A stretch of 64,000 nucleotides of DNA, taken from NCBI RefSeq assembly GCF_001586215.1, contig NZ_CP014634.1, positions 1,674,001-1,738,000 of the forward strand. Reading direction: 5' to 3'. The DNA comes from Corynebacterium simulans (GTDB lineage Bacteria > Actinomycetota > Actinomycetes > Mycobacteriales > Mycobacteriaceae). Position numbers and translations under genes: made by a program. The notes beneath the pieces are model-generated. The model saw only the letters and a program-made list of their open reading frames with translations. It ran no database searches and had not been told where the DNA came from. Positions 45,729 to 55,361 of this stretch are shown here, in pieces (the stretch's first letter is position 1; each line of letters starts with the position of its first letter).

Positions 45729-46301
45729 GTGCTTCTTTCTGATCGTGATATCCGTGCCGCCATTTCCGCTGATGCTCCCGAGCGTTTGAGCATCGACCCT
45801 TTCGACGCCGAGATGGTCCAGCCTTCCTCCATCGATGTGCGCTTGGACAAGTTCTTCCGCGTGTTTAATAACTCGCGCTATACGCATATTGACCCCAAGC
45901 AGGAGATGCCGGACCTCACCAGTGAGGTGGAGGTGGCCGAGGGTGATGCCTTCGTCCTACACCCCGGCGAGTTCGTGCTGGGCGCCACGCTGGAAAAGTT
46001 CACCTTGCCGGCCAACCTGGCAGGCCGCTTGGAGGGCAAGTCCTCCCTGGGTCGCCTAGGCTTGCTGACGCACTCCACGGCAGGCTTCATCGATCCGGGC
46101 TTCTCCGGACATATCACACTCGAGCTGTCCAACACCGCTAACCTGCCCATTTCGCTGTGGCCCGGGATGAAGGTGGGCCAGTTGGCTATCTTTAAGATGT
46201 CTTCGCCGGCGGAGGCTCCGTATGGTTCCGGCGCGCTGGGCTCGAAGTACCAGGGCCAGCGTGGACCGACGCCGTCGAAGTCCTATCTGAACTTCCGTTA
46301 A
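45729..46301 (+). CDS. dcd: dCTP deaminase
   Basis: The 190-residue cytosolic enzyme deaminates dCTP; actinobacterial members are often bifunctional and give dUMP directly. Family motifs are [20 protein letters not shown] and the LSDRDI start. GTG 45729 gives the usual [13 protein letters not shown]-terminus. The gene diverges from tRNA-Gly and is followed after 53 bases by ugd, as in M. tuberculosis Rv0321-Rv0322. Confidence 0.95.
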   Translation: MLLSDRDIRAAISADAPERLSIDPFDAEMVQPSSIDVRLDKFFRVFNNSRYTHIDPKQEMPDLTSEVEVAEGDAFVLHPGEFVLGATLEKFTLPANLAGRLEGKSSLGRLGLLTHSTAGFIDPGFSGHITLELSNTANLPISLWPGMKVGQLAIFKMSSPAEAPYGSGALGSKYQGQRGPTPSKSYLNFR

Positions 46302-46354
46302 ACTTTTCGTTCTCGCCGCGCGCTTCAGGTCAACCGCGCCTAAAATTCCCGGTT

Positions 46355-47677
46355 ATGCGTATGACTGTGATTGGTACCGGCTACCTAGGTGCGACTCACG
46401 CCGCCTGTATGGCGGAGCTCGGCCACGAGGTACTCGGTGTAGATGTTGATGAAAGCAAGATTGAAGCTCTCAAGAACGGCCGCGTGCCGTTCTACGAGCC
46501 CGGCCTGCCGGAGGTACTCGAGCGCAACATCGAGGCCGGCCGCCTAGATTTTTCCACCAGCTATGACGACGCCGCGGAGTTCGCCAACGTGCACTTCCTC
46601 GGCGTTGGCACCCCGCAGGCCCACGGCTCCTACGCCGCGGATCTCACCTACGTGAAGTCTGTCATCACGGAGCTCGTACCGCGCCTCAAAGGCGAGCACG
46701 TCATCTTTGGTAAGTCCACCGTTCCCGTGGGAACTGCGGCGGAGCTGCAGGAGATGGCGAATGAGTTGGCCCAGGAGGGCAGCCACGTGGAAATCGCGTG
46801 GAACCCAGAGTTTCTGCGCGAGGGCTATGCAGTAAAGGACACCATCACTCCAGACCGCATCGTTTTGGGCGTGCGGGGCGGGCAGTCCCGCGGCGAGGCT
46901 GTAGCCCGTGAAGTCTATGCCAAGCCGTTGGCGCAGGATACGCCGTTTATTGTGACTGACCTGCAGACTGCCGAGCTGGTCAAGGTCTCTGCGAATGCGT
47001 TTCTGGCCACCAAGATTTCCTTCATCAACGCCGTGTCTGAAATCTGCGAGATTGCGGGCGCGGACGTCGTAAAGCTTGCCGATGCTATCGGTTACGACGA
47101 GCGCATCGGCCGTAAGTTCTTGGGCGCGGGTCTGGGCTTCGGCGGTGGCTGCCTGCCGAAGGATATTCGTGCGTTCATGGCACGTGCCGGCGAGTTGGGC
47201 GCGGACCAAGCGCTGACCTTCCTGCGTGAGGTCGATGCCATCAACATGCGTCGCCGTGACCGCACCGTGGACATGGCTAAAGAGGCCTTCCAAGGTTCGC
47301 TGTTAGGCCACCGCGTGACAGTTCTGGGATGCGCTTTCAAACCGAACTCTGACGACGTTCGCGATTCGCCAGCGTTGTCCGTGGCGGGCTCTTTGTCCTT
47401 GGCTGGCGCTGCGGTTACCGTCTATGACCCAGAGGGCATGGATAACGCCCGCAAGGTATTTCCTACGTTGAACTACGCCGCTGACTGTGAGGAAGCTCTG
47501 CGCGAGAGCGAGCTGGTTATTCTCGCCACCGAATGGCAAGAATTCCGCCAACTGGACCCTGCCGAGGTGGCGGAGCTGGTCACCAACAAGCACATCATCG
47601 ACGGCCGCAACGTCCTAGACGTTGAGGCGTGGAAGCAGGCCGGCTGGACCATCGAGGCGCTGGGCCGCAGCCTCTAG
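46355..47677 (+). CDS. ugd: UDP-glucose 6-dehydrogenase
   Basis: This 440-residue enzyme oxidises UDP-glucose to UDP-glucuronate with two NAD+. The N-terminal Rossmann motif is VIGTGYLGATHAACMAELG, the catalytic loop FGGGCLPKDIRAF carries the active-site cysteine near residue 266, and the C-terminal UDP-binding domain is complete. UDP-glucuronate feeds glycolipid and glycan synthesis. Same-strand neighbour is dcd; the next gene converges and overlaps its stop by four bases. Confidence 0.95.
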   Translation: MRMTVIGTGYLGATHAACMAELGHEVLGVDVDESKIEALKNGRVPFYEPGLPEVLERNIEAGRLDFSTSYDDAAEFANVHFLGVGTPQAHGSYAADLTYVKSVITELVPRLKGEHVIFGKSTVPVGTAAELQEMANELAQEGSHVEIAWNPEFLREGYAVKDTITPDRIVLGVRGGQSRGEAVAREVYAKPLAQDTPFIVTDLQTAELVKVSANAFLATKISFINAVSEICEIAGADVVKLADAIGYDERIGRKFLGAGLGFGGGCLPKDIRAFMARAGELGADQALTFLREVDAINMRRRDRTVDMAKEAFQGSLLGHRVTVLGCAFKPNSDDVRDSPALSVAGSLSLAGAAVTVYDPEGMDNARKVFPTLNYAADCEEALRESELVILATEWQEFRQLDPAEVAELVTNKHIIDGRNVLDVEAWKQAGWTIEALGRSL

Positions 47678-48972
47678 CGAACGGACAGGGCGCTATTAGT
47701 AGCGTCAGGTTCGGGACCCGCCTCACGCTGCGGGATGGTCAGCGCTGCGATGAGAGTGGTGATGGGCACTGCTAGGGTCAGTGCCATTGCACCCACGGCG
47801 GAGCGCAGGAGCTCGGTGGCTACGAGGTCGCTGGAAAGAATCTGGCCCGCCGGGCGCTGAGCTGCTGTAATCAGCATGAGCAGCGGCACTGACGCGCCGG
47901 TATATGTGAGGACGATGGTGTAGACCATGGAAGCGATATGGTCGCGGCCGACCTTCATGGCGGACTTGAACAGCTCCGCAGGGCCTGCTTCGGGGTTGAG
48001 CTCATTGAGCTCGCGGACGGTGGAGGCCTGCGCGATGGAGATATCGTTGAGGCTGCCCAGCGCGCCGATGATGAAGCCGCAGAGCAGGACACCCACGATG
48101 GAAACTCCGGGCATGTAGAGCAGGATCTTGAGGTTGTCTTCGGAGCTAAGCCCCTGCAGGCTCGTTGAGTTGATAGTGGAGCTGGCCAGGAAAGCCGCCA
48201 GCAGCAGGGCGATGAGTGCACCGCCCAAAGCAGAGGCGGACTTCCAGTTGAACCCGTGCACGAGTGGTACAACGATGAAGATGATGGCGGCGCTGGTTAC
48301 CAATGCCAGGCCCAGCGGGCTGCTTCCCTCTACGAGCGCGGGAAGCAAGTAGAAGAATACGATTGCCAGCGAAATTGCCAGGCCAATGAGCGAGCGTAAG
48401 CCGTGCCATGCCGCAAAAGCAATGATGACGATAGCGGCGATGATGGCCCAGAGGACGAGGTTGCCGCTGCGTTGATAATCAGCAAAGGCATAGTCTACGT
48501 CCCCGTTGGGGCCGGTGGCCTCGGAGAGCAGGATCTTGTCGCCTTCGTGCAAGTCTGGGTCGCCTGCGACACCAAAGTGCACCAGCTGGGTCATCTTGCC
48601 TGCGTTGTCCCCGGAGGTGATATCGATGAGGGAGCGGGTGCAATCGCCGCCCGGCTCAGCGGGTATGAGGGGCGCTTTGTCGAAGGCCTTGCCGGTCTGA
48701 TCCGACTGGCAGATGGCGTGGTCGACAGTCTTGACCGTGCCCTCGGCCTGCGGATGGTTCAGAGCGTAGGTCTGCGAGAACTCTGCGCTCGTGTGCTCTA
48801 CCGAGGAAGTGGTAGGGCGCAGGATAATAGTGCCGATGATGGTCGCAAGGACGGCCAGCGCAAGCCCGATGAGCAGCGCAAGACGCCACGGGTTGTGGTT
48901 CGTCGATAAAGAAAGGCGGCCTCCACTAGGAAAGGAGACCACCGGCTTGGAAGCCGTCGTATGTTTGCCCAT
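47674..48972 (-). CDS. YibE/F family membrane protein
   Basis: The 432-residue protein has one N-terminal TM helix, an extracytoplasmic domain (about 60-165) and about eight TM helices in the YibE/F family core, where the AQASTVRELNELNP and GRDHIASMVYTIVLTYTGAS motifs are typical. The family is proposed to transport or handle lipids or phosphate-linked molecules but has no proven reaction. It converges with ugd with a four-base overlap. Confidence 0.88.
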   Translation of the reverse strand: MGKHTTASKPVVSFPSGGRLSLSTNHNPWRLALLIGLALAVLATIIGTIILRPTTSSVEHTSAEFSQTYALNHPQAEGTVKTVDHAICQSDQTGKAFDKAPLIPAEPGGDCTRSLIDITSGDNAGKMTQLVHFGVAGDPDLHEGDKILLSEATGPNGDVDYAFADYQRSGNLVLWAIIAAIVIIAFAAWHGLRSLIGLAISLAIVFFYLLPALVEGSSPLGLALVTSAAIIFIVVPLVHGFNWKSASALGGALIALLLAAFLASSTINSTSLQGLSSEDNLKILLYMPGVSIVGVLLCGFIIGALGSLNDISIAQASTVRELNELNPEAGPAELFKSAMKVGRDHIASMVYTIVLTYTGASVPLLMLITAAQRPAGQILSSDLVATELLRSAVGAMALTLAVPITTLIAALTIPQREAGPEPDATNSALSVR

Positions 48973-49039
48973 GCAGCTTATTGTGAACGATTGTCAGTTC
49001 AAATGGCAACTGCACACAAAAATTGCAAACAAATACGAG

Positions 49040-49066
49040 GCCTTTCACTTAGAAAGGCGGCTTGAG
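49040..49066 (-). terminator. Hairpin after alaT
   Basis: GCCTTTC (49040-49046) and GAAAGGC (49052-49058) form a seven-base stem with a five-base loop. On the - strand it is followed by CTCGTATTTGTTTG, a modest T-rich tract, and it lies right after the alaT stop. Confidence 0.5.
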
Positions 49067-50296
49067 CTACTGGCGGTAGCTGGCCAGGAAGTTGCCGAGG
49101 CGCTCGATAGCGTTTTCCAGCTGGGAAGCCCACGGCAGGGTAACCACGCGGAAGTGGTCCGGGTTTGGCCAGTTAAAACCAGTGCCCTGGACCATCAGGA
49201 TCTTCTCCGAGCGCAGGATATCCAGCATCAACTTGGAATCGTCGTGAATCTCGTAGACATTCGGGTCAAGGCGCGGGAAGCAGTACAAAGCACCCATCGG
49301 CTTGGTGACGGAAACGCCCGGGATCTCGTTGAGCTTCTCGTAGGCCACGTTGCGCTGCTTGAGCAGGCGACCGCCCTCGCCCGTGAGCCCGTAGATGGAC
49401 TGTCGTCCGCCGAGGGCTACCTGGATTGCGTGCTGCGCCGGAACGTTTGGGCACAGGCGGGTGCCCGCCAGTAGGTCGAGCCCCTCGATGAAACCACGCG
49501 CGTGGCTCTTCGGGCCGGTCAGCACCATCCAACCAGCGCGGTAGCCCGCCACACGATAAGCCTTGGACAGGCCGTTGAAGGTAATCGTCAGCAGATCCGG
49601 AGCGAGGGACGCGATCGAGATGTGCTTCGCGCCGTCGTAAAGAATGCGATCGTAAATCTCATCCGCCAAAATTAGCAGGTTGTACTCACGCGCTACGTCT
49701 ACAATGCGCTGCAGAACCTCACGGGAGTAGACGGCGCCCGTTGGGTTATTCGGGTTGATGACCACGATGGCCTTAGTCTTTTCCGTGACCTTCACACGGA
49801 TATCCTCGATCGAAGGATTCCAATCATCCTCCTCATCACACAGGTAGTGCACCGGCGTACCGCCCGCTAGGGAGGTGGCGGCAGTCCACAAAGGGTAATC
49901 GGGAGCTGGGATGAGTACCTCGTCGCCGTCGTTAAGCAGCGCCTGCGTGGTCATGGTGATGAGCTCAGAAACACCATTGCCCAAGTAGACATCGTTGACG
50001 TCGAAGTGCGGGAAATCCTCCAGCTCGTAGCGGGTGACAATCGCGCGGCGTGCCGGAATGATTCCCTTCGACGTGGAATAGCCCTGGGAAGTCGGCAGCG
50101 CTGCGATCATGTCGCGCATGATGACGTCCGGGGCATCGAAACCGAATACGGCAGGATTGCCGGTGTTCAGCTTGAGGATGCTGTGGCCGTCTAGCTCCAT
50201 GCGCTCCGCCTCCGCAGAGACCTCACCACGGATGTCATACGCGACGCCTTGAAGCTTGGTGGATTGGTCAAAAATGCGGTTGTTCGGTGTAGTCAT
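49067..50296 (-). CDS. alaT: PLP-dependent aminotransferase, AlaT type
   Basis: This 409-residue fold-type I aminotransferase makes alanine from pyruvate using glutamate or another amino donor. The motif FNGLSKAYRVAGYRAGW places the PLP lysine near residue 244; YSTSKGIIPAR and NPNNPTGAVYS are class I/II signatures. It is the counterpart of Rv0337c and C. glutamicum AlaT. The Fe-S protein counterpart of Rv0338c lies two genes away, so the neighbourhood is conserved. A DUF1707 gene is upstream on the same strand. Confidence 0.93.
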   Translation of the reverse strand: MTTPNNRIFDQSTKLQGVAYDIRGEVSAEAERMELDGHSILKLNTGNPAVFGFDAPDVIMRDMIAALPTSQGYSTSKGIIPARRAIVTRYELEDFPHFDVNDVYLGNGVSELITMTTQALLNDGDEVLIPAPDYPLWTAATSLAGGTPVHYLCDEEDDWNPSIEDIRVKVTEKTKAIVVINPNNPTGAVYSREVLQRIVDVAREYNLLILADEIYDRILYDGAKHISIASLAPDLLTITFNGLSKAYRVAGYRAGWMVLTGPKSHARGFIEGLDLLAGTRLCPNVPAQHAIQVALGGRQSIYGLTGEGGRLLKQRNVAYEKLNEIPGVSVTKPMGALYCFPRLDPNVYEIHDDSKLMLDILRSEKILMVQGTGFNWPNPDHFRVVTLPWASQLENAIERLGNFLASYRQ

Positions 50297-50340
50297 GGAA
50301 AATATTCTGCCACTTACAGGCTATTAAGGTCTCAACTAGA

Positions 50341-50985
50341 CTACTTTTTGTTCCATTGCTCAAGCTTGCGCTTGGCCAGATTCATGGCCTCGCTGGTCAG
50401 CTCACCTGCTTGGCGGCGCCTCTCCGCCCACTGCGCTTGCTCCAAAGCCTTCTGCTGGGCGCGCTCTTGGGCCGTTAGTTGCAAAAACTCGCGGCGGTGC
50501 TGGCGCTCAATCTTGCGCGGGGAGGGCTGGTGCCAGGACTCTGGGCCGATTTTGGCGACGTAGAGCATAATCCACAGCGCTGGGATGAGGAACAGTGCGC
50601 CCACGCCGCTGAGGAGAGCAATCGTGCCGGCGGTTTCGGAAACGACGAAGCAGGTGGTGGCGGCGAAGGTTAAGGCCATCGAGCCAATCAGCGCGGTGGC
50701 CAGGCGCGGCTTTTTGCTGGACTGATAGGCACGCTTGACCTCGCCACGGGAATAGACCTTGATTTCGGTGGAAGATACGGCTGGAATATCGGCAAACAGC
50801 GGCACGAGTTCGCGGCGCGTGTTCGCGCGCATGACGTCGTCGGAGCGCTCCTCGAATTCTTTCATGCTGAGCCTGCCCTCGCCGACGGCGCGGGCGAGAT
50901 CGTTGATGGCGTCGGTCTTCTCTGCGTCGGAAAGCCGCATTGAAGAGGAAGGATCGAAGGGCGAGGAACCGTAGCTGTGAGTCAC
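50341..50985 (-). CDS. DUF1707 (SHOCT-like) membrane protein
   Basis: The 214-residue protein opens with the DUF1707 signature (MRLSDAEKTDAINDLARAVGEGRLSMKEFEERSDDVMRA, residues 16-55, cited by position), followed by two TM helices (about 100-120 and 125-145) and a basic, Gln/Glu-rich coiled C-terminus. DUF1707 is common in actinobacteria with no assigned function. It is a single gene between alaT and an antiporter. Confidence 0.86.
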   Translation of the reverse strand: MTHSYGSSPFDPSSSMRLSDAEKTDAINDLARAVGEGRLSMKEFEERSDDVMRANTRRELVPLFADIPAVSSTEIKVYSRGEVKRAYQSSKKPRLATALIGSMALTFAATTCFVVSETAGTIALLSGVGALFLIPALWIMLYVAKIGPESWHQPSPRKIERQHRREFLQLTAQERAQQKALEQAQWAERRRQAGELTSEAMNLAKRKLEQWNKK

Positions 50986-51027
50986 AAATTCTACTATAGG
51001 AAAACTATTTGCCTTTGTGGTCAGCTG

Positions 51028-52314
51028 TTAGTGATCAGCTTTCTTCTGCTTCGATTCCGGCTGAGGTTTAGGCTCTGCGGGTTCGTTTTCTTGCTTGCCT
51101 TTGACCAAGCTAGATAAGAGCGGGAAGAGCGCTACAGTCAGCGCGCCACCGGCAACAAAGATAGAGGCGGTTTCGGTATCGACGATTTTGGAGCTGACCG
51201 CGATGGTCATGACAGCGACGATGATCGGAAGACCCGTGGCGGCGTAAAGGGCGACCTGCAGGCGCTCGCGGGTGGTTTCGATATCGGAGCCGGTGTGGTG
51301 GATGTTCTCACGCAGGAATACCGGCAGGCCGCGGGTGACCAGAATCAGCGCGGGGATGCCGATGACCTTGAGAGGGCTATTGGCGATGACGTGCCAATCG
51401 ATGGCCATGCCGGAGACCACAAAGAAGACGGGGATCAGCATGGAATAGCAGACCACATCGAGGCGGGTTTCGAGGCGCTTGTGGAACTCGTCCGGAATGA
51501 TCCGGTTGAGGATGATGCCTGCGGCGAAGGCACCGAGGACGATGTCGAGCTCGAAGACCGAGGTCACGGCCATGAGGATGGCCAGGATCAGGATGATGAG
51601 GCGGAGGATGGTTTGGTTTGTGGAACCTGCGCCGGAAAGGAACGCCGTCTTGAGCCACGGCACTGCGACGATGAGCGCGCGCGGCATGACCGCAACGACG
51701 ACCGCGATGATGATGAAGGCCAGCAGAATTAGCATCGTGGTCAAGGTGGAGCGGGTACCGAGCAGCAGAGCCATGGCGGTAATCGGTGCGACCTCGCCGA
51801 TGGCGCCGTGGATGACGACGGAATTGCCCACCTTGGTGCCGAGGAGCTTGTCCTGCTTGAGCATTGGGGTGATGGTGCCCAAGGCCGTGGAGGTAAGCGC
51901 GATGGCCATGACGATGGCACTCGGAATGTCATCGAGCAGGAAATAAGCACCCACGAGACATGCCACCATGCAGATAAACCAGGTGGAAAAGCCGGTGACG
52001 GCTTGTTTAGATTTCAGCGTCGCAAGATCGATTTCGAATCCCGCGAGGAGGAACAAAGCGCCGACGCCCAGCTCTTTGAGCATGCCGATACCAGGGTCCT
52101 CGTGTGCGAGGTCTAATACAGACGGTCCCAGGATCATGCCGAACAAGATAAGCAGTGCCACGGCGGGCATCTTGTTTTTCAGCATGAAAGAAACCAGTGG
52201 CGCTAGGAGGGCGGCGGCCATGATCCAAGCGAAGGAGACGAGGGACGGGGTGTAGTCAGCTTCCCCAGATGCGAGCACCAATGTGTCGGCGGCTCTAGTC
52301 GCGACATTAAGCAT
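51028..52314 (-). CDS. Cation:proton antiporter (CPA2 type)
   Basis: The 428-residue integral membrane protein has about twelve TM helices and the Na+/H+ exchanger fold of the CPA2 family, with the GFEIDLATLKSK and FELDIVLGAFAAGIILNRI motifs, where the Asp and surrounding residues belong to the ion site. It would exchange Na+ or K+ for H+. No regulatory TrkA-N domain is fused; the C-terminus is a short basic tail. It is a single gene with a 270-base gap to the Fe-S gene. Confidence 0.9.
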   Translation of the reverse strand: MLNVATRAADTLVLASGEADYTPSLVSFAWIMAAALLAPLVSFMLKNKMPAVALLILFGMILGPSVLDLAHEDPGIGMLKELGVGALFLLAGFEIDLATLKSKQAVTGFSTWFICMVACLVGAYFLLDDIPSAIVMAIALTSTALGTITPMLKQDKLLGTKVGNSVVIHGAIGEVAPITAMALLLGTRSTLTTMLILLAFIIIAVVVAVMPRALIVAVPWLKTAFLSGAGSTNQTILRLIILILAILMAVTSVFELDIVLGAFAAGIILNRIIPDEFHKRLETRLDVVCYSMLIPVFFVVSGMAIDWHVIANSPLKVIGIPALILVTRGLPVFLRENIHHTGSDIETTRERLQVALYAATGLPIIVAVMTIAVSSKIVDTETASIFVAGGALTVALFPLLSSLVKGKQENEPAEPKPQPESKQKKADH

Positions 52315-52587
52315 GTCAACAGCGTACGCGTCGAATCTTCCATGTGCCTATTCGGCGAAGCATGTGCCTTTTCCACCTAGTCCTGTCTATCTGCTGATAG
52401 CCCCTTTACTCGGCTCCTTTTATCAAGCTCCCCTTGCTGCCAAATGCCTTGATTTTCGGTTGATTCGGCTTTTAGCTACTCGATAAACAACCATTTGCAA
52501 CGGACCGGATGACCGGGACCATTTGGCCAAAACGACGAAAGGGCAGCCTGGGTATCCCAGACTGTCCTCGTGAATGGCCAACCAGCT
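52315..52587. other. Gap between antiporter and Fe-S protein genes
   Basis: The 273-base gap separates two - strand genes. It contains the promoter region of the antiporter and a likely terminator at 52541-52566 for the Fe-S gene. I see no gene. Confidence 0.55.
52541..52566 (-). terminator. Probable terminator of Fe-S protein gene
   Basis: GGGCAGCCTGGG and CCCAGACTGTCC form an imperfect 12-base stem with a three-base loop; on the - strand it is followed by CTTTCGTCGTTTT. Confidence 0.6.
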
Positions 52588-55215
52588 TTACTCTGACGCT
52601 GGCGGCTTGGGCGCAGCTGGTGGCTGTGGCGCTGCGGGTGGCTTGGGCGCTGCGGGTGGCTGCGGCGCTGTTGGCGGCTTTGGCGCGGCCGGTGGTTCAG
52701 GCGTGGCTGCCGCAGGTGGCTTTGGCGCAGTCGGTGCTGCAGGTGCAGCGGGCGCCGGGGCACTAGGCGCCGACGGCGCAGCTGGTGGTTTCGGAGCAGC
52801 AGCCGCTGGGGGAGTAGGAGCACTCGAGGCCATCGGTGCTGGAGCTGCAGGTGGTTGTGGTGCAGCTGGCGCGGCCGGTGGAGTTGGAGCTGGCGCCGAG
52901 GGAGCGGCTGGTGCGGCTGGTGCGGCGGGCGCCGAGGGAGCGGCAGGTGCAGCAGGAGCAGCCGGGGCAGCGTCTGCGGGCGCAGCTGGCGCTGCAGGCA
53001 CGGCCGGAGAAGGTGTAGAGGGGGCAGCTGGGGTTGCGGAAGCGGCCGAAGCAGACGCAGCTGGGGCGGAATCGGCAGATGCTGGGCGCTCCGCGGAAGT
53101 CGCAGGCGTCTGGGAAGGCGCCTTGCGGCGGATTGGCGTGCCGAGGAACGCCTTCGGCCGCGGCTCGGGGAGGGCGCCGTCGGCGTCGGCGACGGAAGCG
53201 CGGAGCATGAGGGCAACGTCGGTGACGGCAGGTGCAGCGGACGCTGCTGCAGAACCGGGGGCGTCGGCAAGCGCTTTAACGCCGCCGGTGAACATGACGT
53301 TGCAGAATGGACAACCCGTGGCAATCTCCTCCGCGCCGGTGGCGCTGGCCTGCTCCGCGCGGAACTCGTTGATGCGGGTGCCTAGCTTTTCCTCCATGAA
53401 CATGCGCGCGCCGCCAGCGCCACAGCAGAAGGCCTCGTCGCGGTTACGGTCCATCTCACGGAGGGAAACGCCAGTGGCTTCCAGCAGCTCACGCGGCGGA
53501 TCGAAGACCTTGTTGTGGCGGCCCAAGAAGCACGGATCGTGGTAGGTAATTGGCTTGCGGTTTTCCGGGGTACGCGGGATCGGCTTGAGCAGGCCCTCAC
53601 GCACTAGGCGGTTGAGCAGCTGGGTGTGGTGGAAGACGTCGAAGTGCCCATCGAAGTCTGGGTACTCGTTACGCAGCGTGTTGAAGCAGTGCGGGCAGGT
53701 GGTGATGATCTTGCGCTGGCCTTCCGGAACGCCTTCGAAAGCGTTGTTTAGGGTCTCAACGTTTTGCTGCGCCATCATCTGGAACAGGAACTCGTTGCCA
53801 GCACGGCGCGCGGGATCGCCGGTGCAGGTCTCACCAGTAGAAAGCACGCCGAACTTCACGCCCGCCGTGTGCAGCAGGTCCACCACGGCGCGGGTGGTCT
53901 TGCGGCCCTGTTCGTCGTAGGCACCGGCGCAGCCGACCCAGAACAGGTACTCCATGTCGGCAAAGTCCGTGGCGTCCTCGCCGATGATAGGCACCTCGAT
54001 GCCGTCGGCGCGTGCCTCATCGATCCAGGCGCGGCGCTCAGAGTTATTGCGGCCCCACGGGTTGCCCTTGGTCTCAATGTTCTTGAACAGTCCGGTCAAC
54101 TCAGAGGGGAAGTCGGATTCCGCCAAGACCTTGAAGCGGCGCAGGTCAGCGATGTGGTCGATGTGCTCGATGTCGGTCGGGCACTGGTCCACGCAGGCGC
54201 CGCAGTTGGTGCAGGACCAGAGGACGTCGTCGTCAATAGCGTTTGCCATTGCCAACACGTTGACGCCCTCGTGCGGGTTGTAGTTCTCGACGGCGGCATC
54301 GCGCATGTCCATCACGAACTTCTTCGGACTCAGCGGCTTCTCGGTGTTCCACGCCGGGCAAAGGTCTTGGCAGCGGCCGCACTCGGTGCACGAGGTGGTA
54401 TCGAGCAGCATCTTCCAGCTGCCGGGGGCGATGTCTTCTTCGAGGTCCGGGGTCGGAAGGGAGCCGAGTGCCTTGTCGCCGCTGACGTTGCGTTGGAAGA
54501 AGATGTTGAAAAACGCCATGAAGCGGTGCCACATGACGCCCCAGGTGAAGTGGCGCGAAATCAGGAAGATGAAAATCAGGCCGGTAAGCAGCTTGAACAG
54601 CGCGAAGAAGGACACCAGCGCCGGTGAGGCGGGAAGCAGCTTGGCCAGGTGGCTGGAAAGGAAATCCGCCCACGGGGAGCCGTGGCCAAACGCCGCGATT
54701 TTCGACGCCTTGACCAGCAGCATTCCAAGCCCCTCCAGGAAGACCACGGCCTCGACGATGCGGGCAGGGCCTGGCTGGGAGTTGTAGAAACGGGAGCCGC
54801 GCTCGGTGTGTCCATACTTGAGGCGAACGCCGATGAGGAAGCTAATGCCCACAACGGTGGCGATACCGAGGACCTCTTCGATGAAGTGATAGACCGACCA
54901 ATGCGATAGCAGCGGCCAGCCTCGCGACGGCGCGAAGGTCTGGATATAGGCTTCAAACCAGACGAGGATGCCGAAGAGGAACCCCACCATGACTGCCCAG
55001 TGTGCCGCGTTGACGAAGGGCCGGCCCTTGAAGTGCGTGTGGCCGAATACTTCCACCACGACCCGCCACAGGCGCTTGCCTAGGTGGTCGAAACGCTGCA
55101 GCAGAGTTGGCCCGCCGGAGCGAATGAAAGCGAACATGCCCCATGCGCGGTACGCAAAGTAGCCCCACACGGGGATCGAAACGAGGATGGCTAGCCAACC
55201 GAAGACGGCTGTCAT
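52588..55215 (-). CDS. Membrane (Fe-S) oxidoreductase with long Ala/Pro-rich tail
   Basis: This 875-residue protein has an N-terminal membrane part with six TM helices (about 1-240, NarI-like), two 4Fe-4S motifs (CTECGRCQDLCP near 275 and CTNCGACVDQCP near 335) and two CCG-type cysteine-rich domains (CPHCFNTL near 505, CCGAGGARMF near 600, GCPFCNVMF near 640). This is the heterodisulfide-reductase/GlcF-like layout of the counterpart of Rv0338c, an essential iron-sulfur reductase in mycobacteria. Residues about 690-875 are an extreme Ala/Pro repeat (PAAP, PPAAPK), probably disordered. ATG 55215 follows AAGGAG. The electron donor and acceptor are unknown. Confidence 0.9.
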   Translation of the reverse strand: MTAVFGWLAILVSIPVWGYFAYRAWGMFAFIRSGGPTLLQRFDHLGKRLWRVVVEVFGHTHFKGRPFVNAAHWAVMVGFLFGILVWFEAYIQTFAPSRGWPLLSHWSVYHFIEEVLGIATVVGISFLIGVRLKYGHTERGSRFYNSQPGPARIVEAVVFLEGLGMLLVKASKIAAFGHGSPWADFLSSHLAKLLPASPALVSFFALFKLLTGLIFIFLISRHFTWGVMWHRFMAFFNIFFQRNVSGDKALGSLPTPDLEEDIAPGSWKMLLDTTSCTECGRCQDLCPAWNTEKPLSPKKFVMDMRDAAVENYNPHEGVNVLAMANAIDDDVLWSCTNCGACVDQCPTDIEHIDHIADLRRFKVLAESDFPSELTGLFKNIETKGNPWGRNNSERRAWIDEARADGIEVPIIGEDATDFADMEYLFWVGCAGAYDEQGRKTTRAVVDLLHTAGVKFGVLSTGETCTGDPARRAGNEFLFQMMAQQNVETLNNAFEGVPEGQRKIITTCPHCFNTLRNEYPDFDGHFDVFHHTQLLNRLVREGLLKPIPRTPENRKPITYHDPCFLGRHNKVFDPPRELLEATGVSLREMDRNRDEAFCCGAGGARMFMEEKLGTRINEFRAEQASATGAEEIATGCPFCNVMFTGGVKALADAPGSAAASAAPAVTDVALMLRASVADADGALPEPRPKAFLGTPIRRKAPSQTPATSAERPASADSAPAASASAASATPAAPSTPSPAVPAAPAAPADAAPAAPAAPAAPSAPAAPAAPAAPSAPAPTPPAAPAAPQPPAAPAPMASSAPTPPAAAAPKPPAAPSAPSAPAPAAPAAPTAPKPPAAATPEPPAAPKPPTAPQPPAAPKPPAAPQPPAAPKPPASE

Positions 55216-55361
55216 TTCACGGACTCCTTATAAAGTTGCGCGCAGATATAAACAGCCTAAACGGTGGGCGCGCAAAGATGGGAGTCGGTATTCATCGCGG
55301 TTTCGAACCGAGCCCAGCCGGCAAACGCGAGGCACAGCTTTTCGACGCTCTCGCCGAAAGG

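Noticed and set aside
52574..53545. Gly/Ala-rich + strand frame of 323 codons
   Set aside because: It is the complement of the Ala/Pro repeat tail of the Fe-S oxidoreductase; repeats of GCx triplets leave several frames open by chance.
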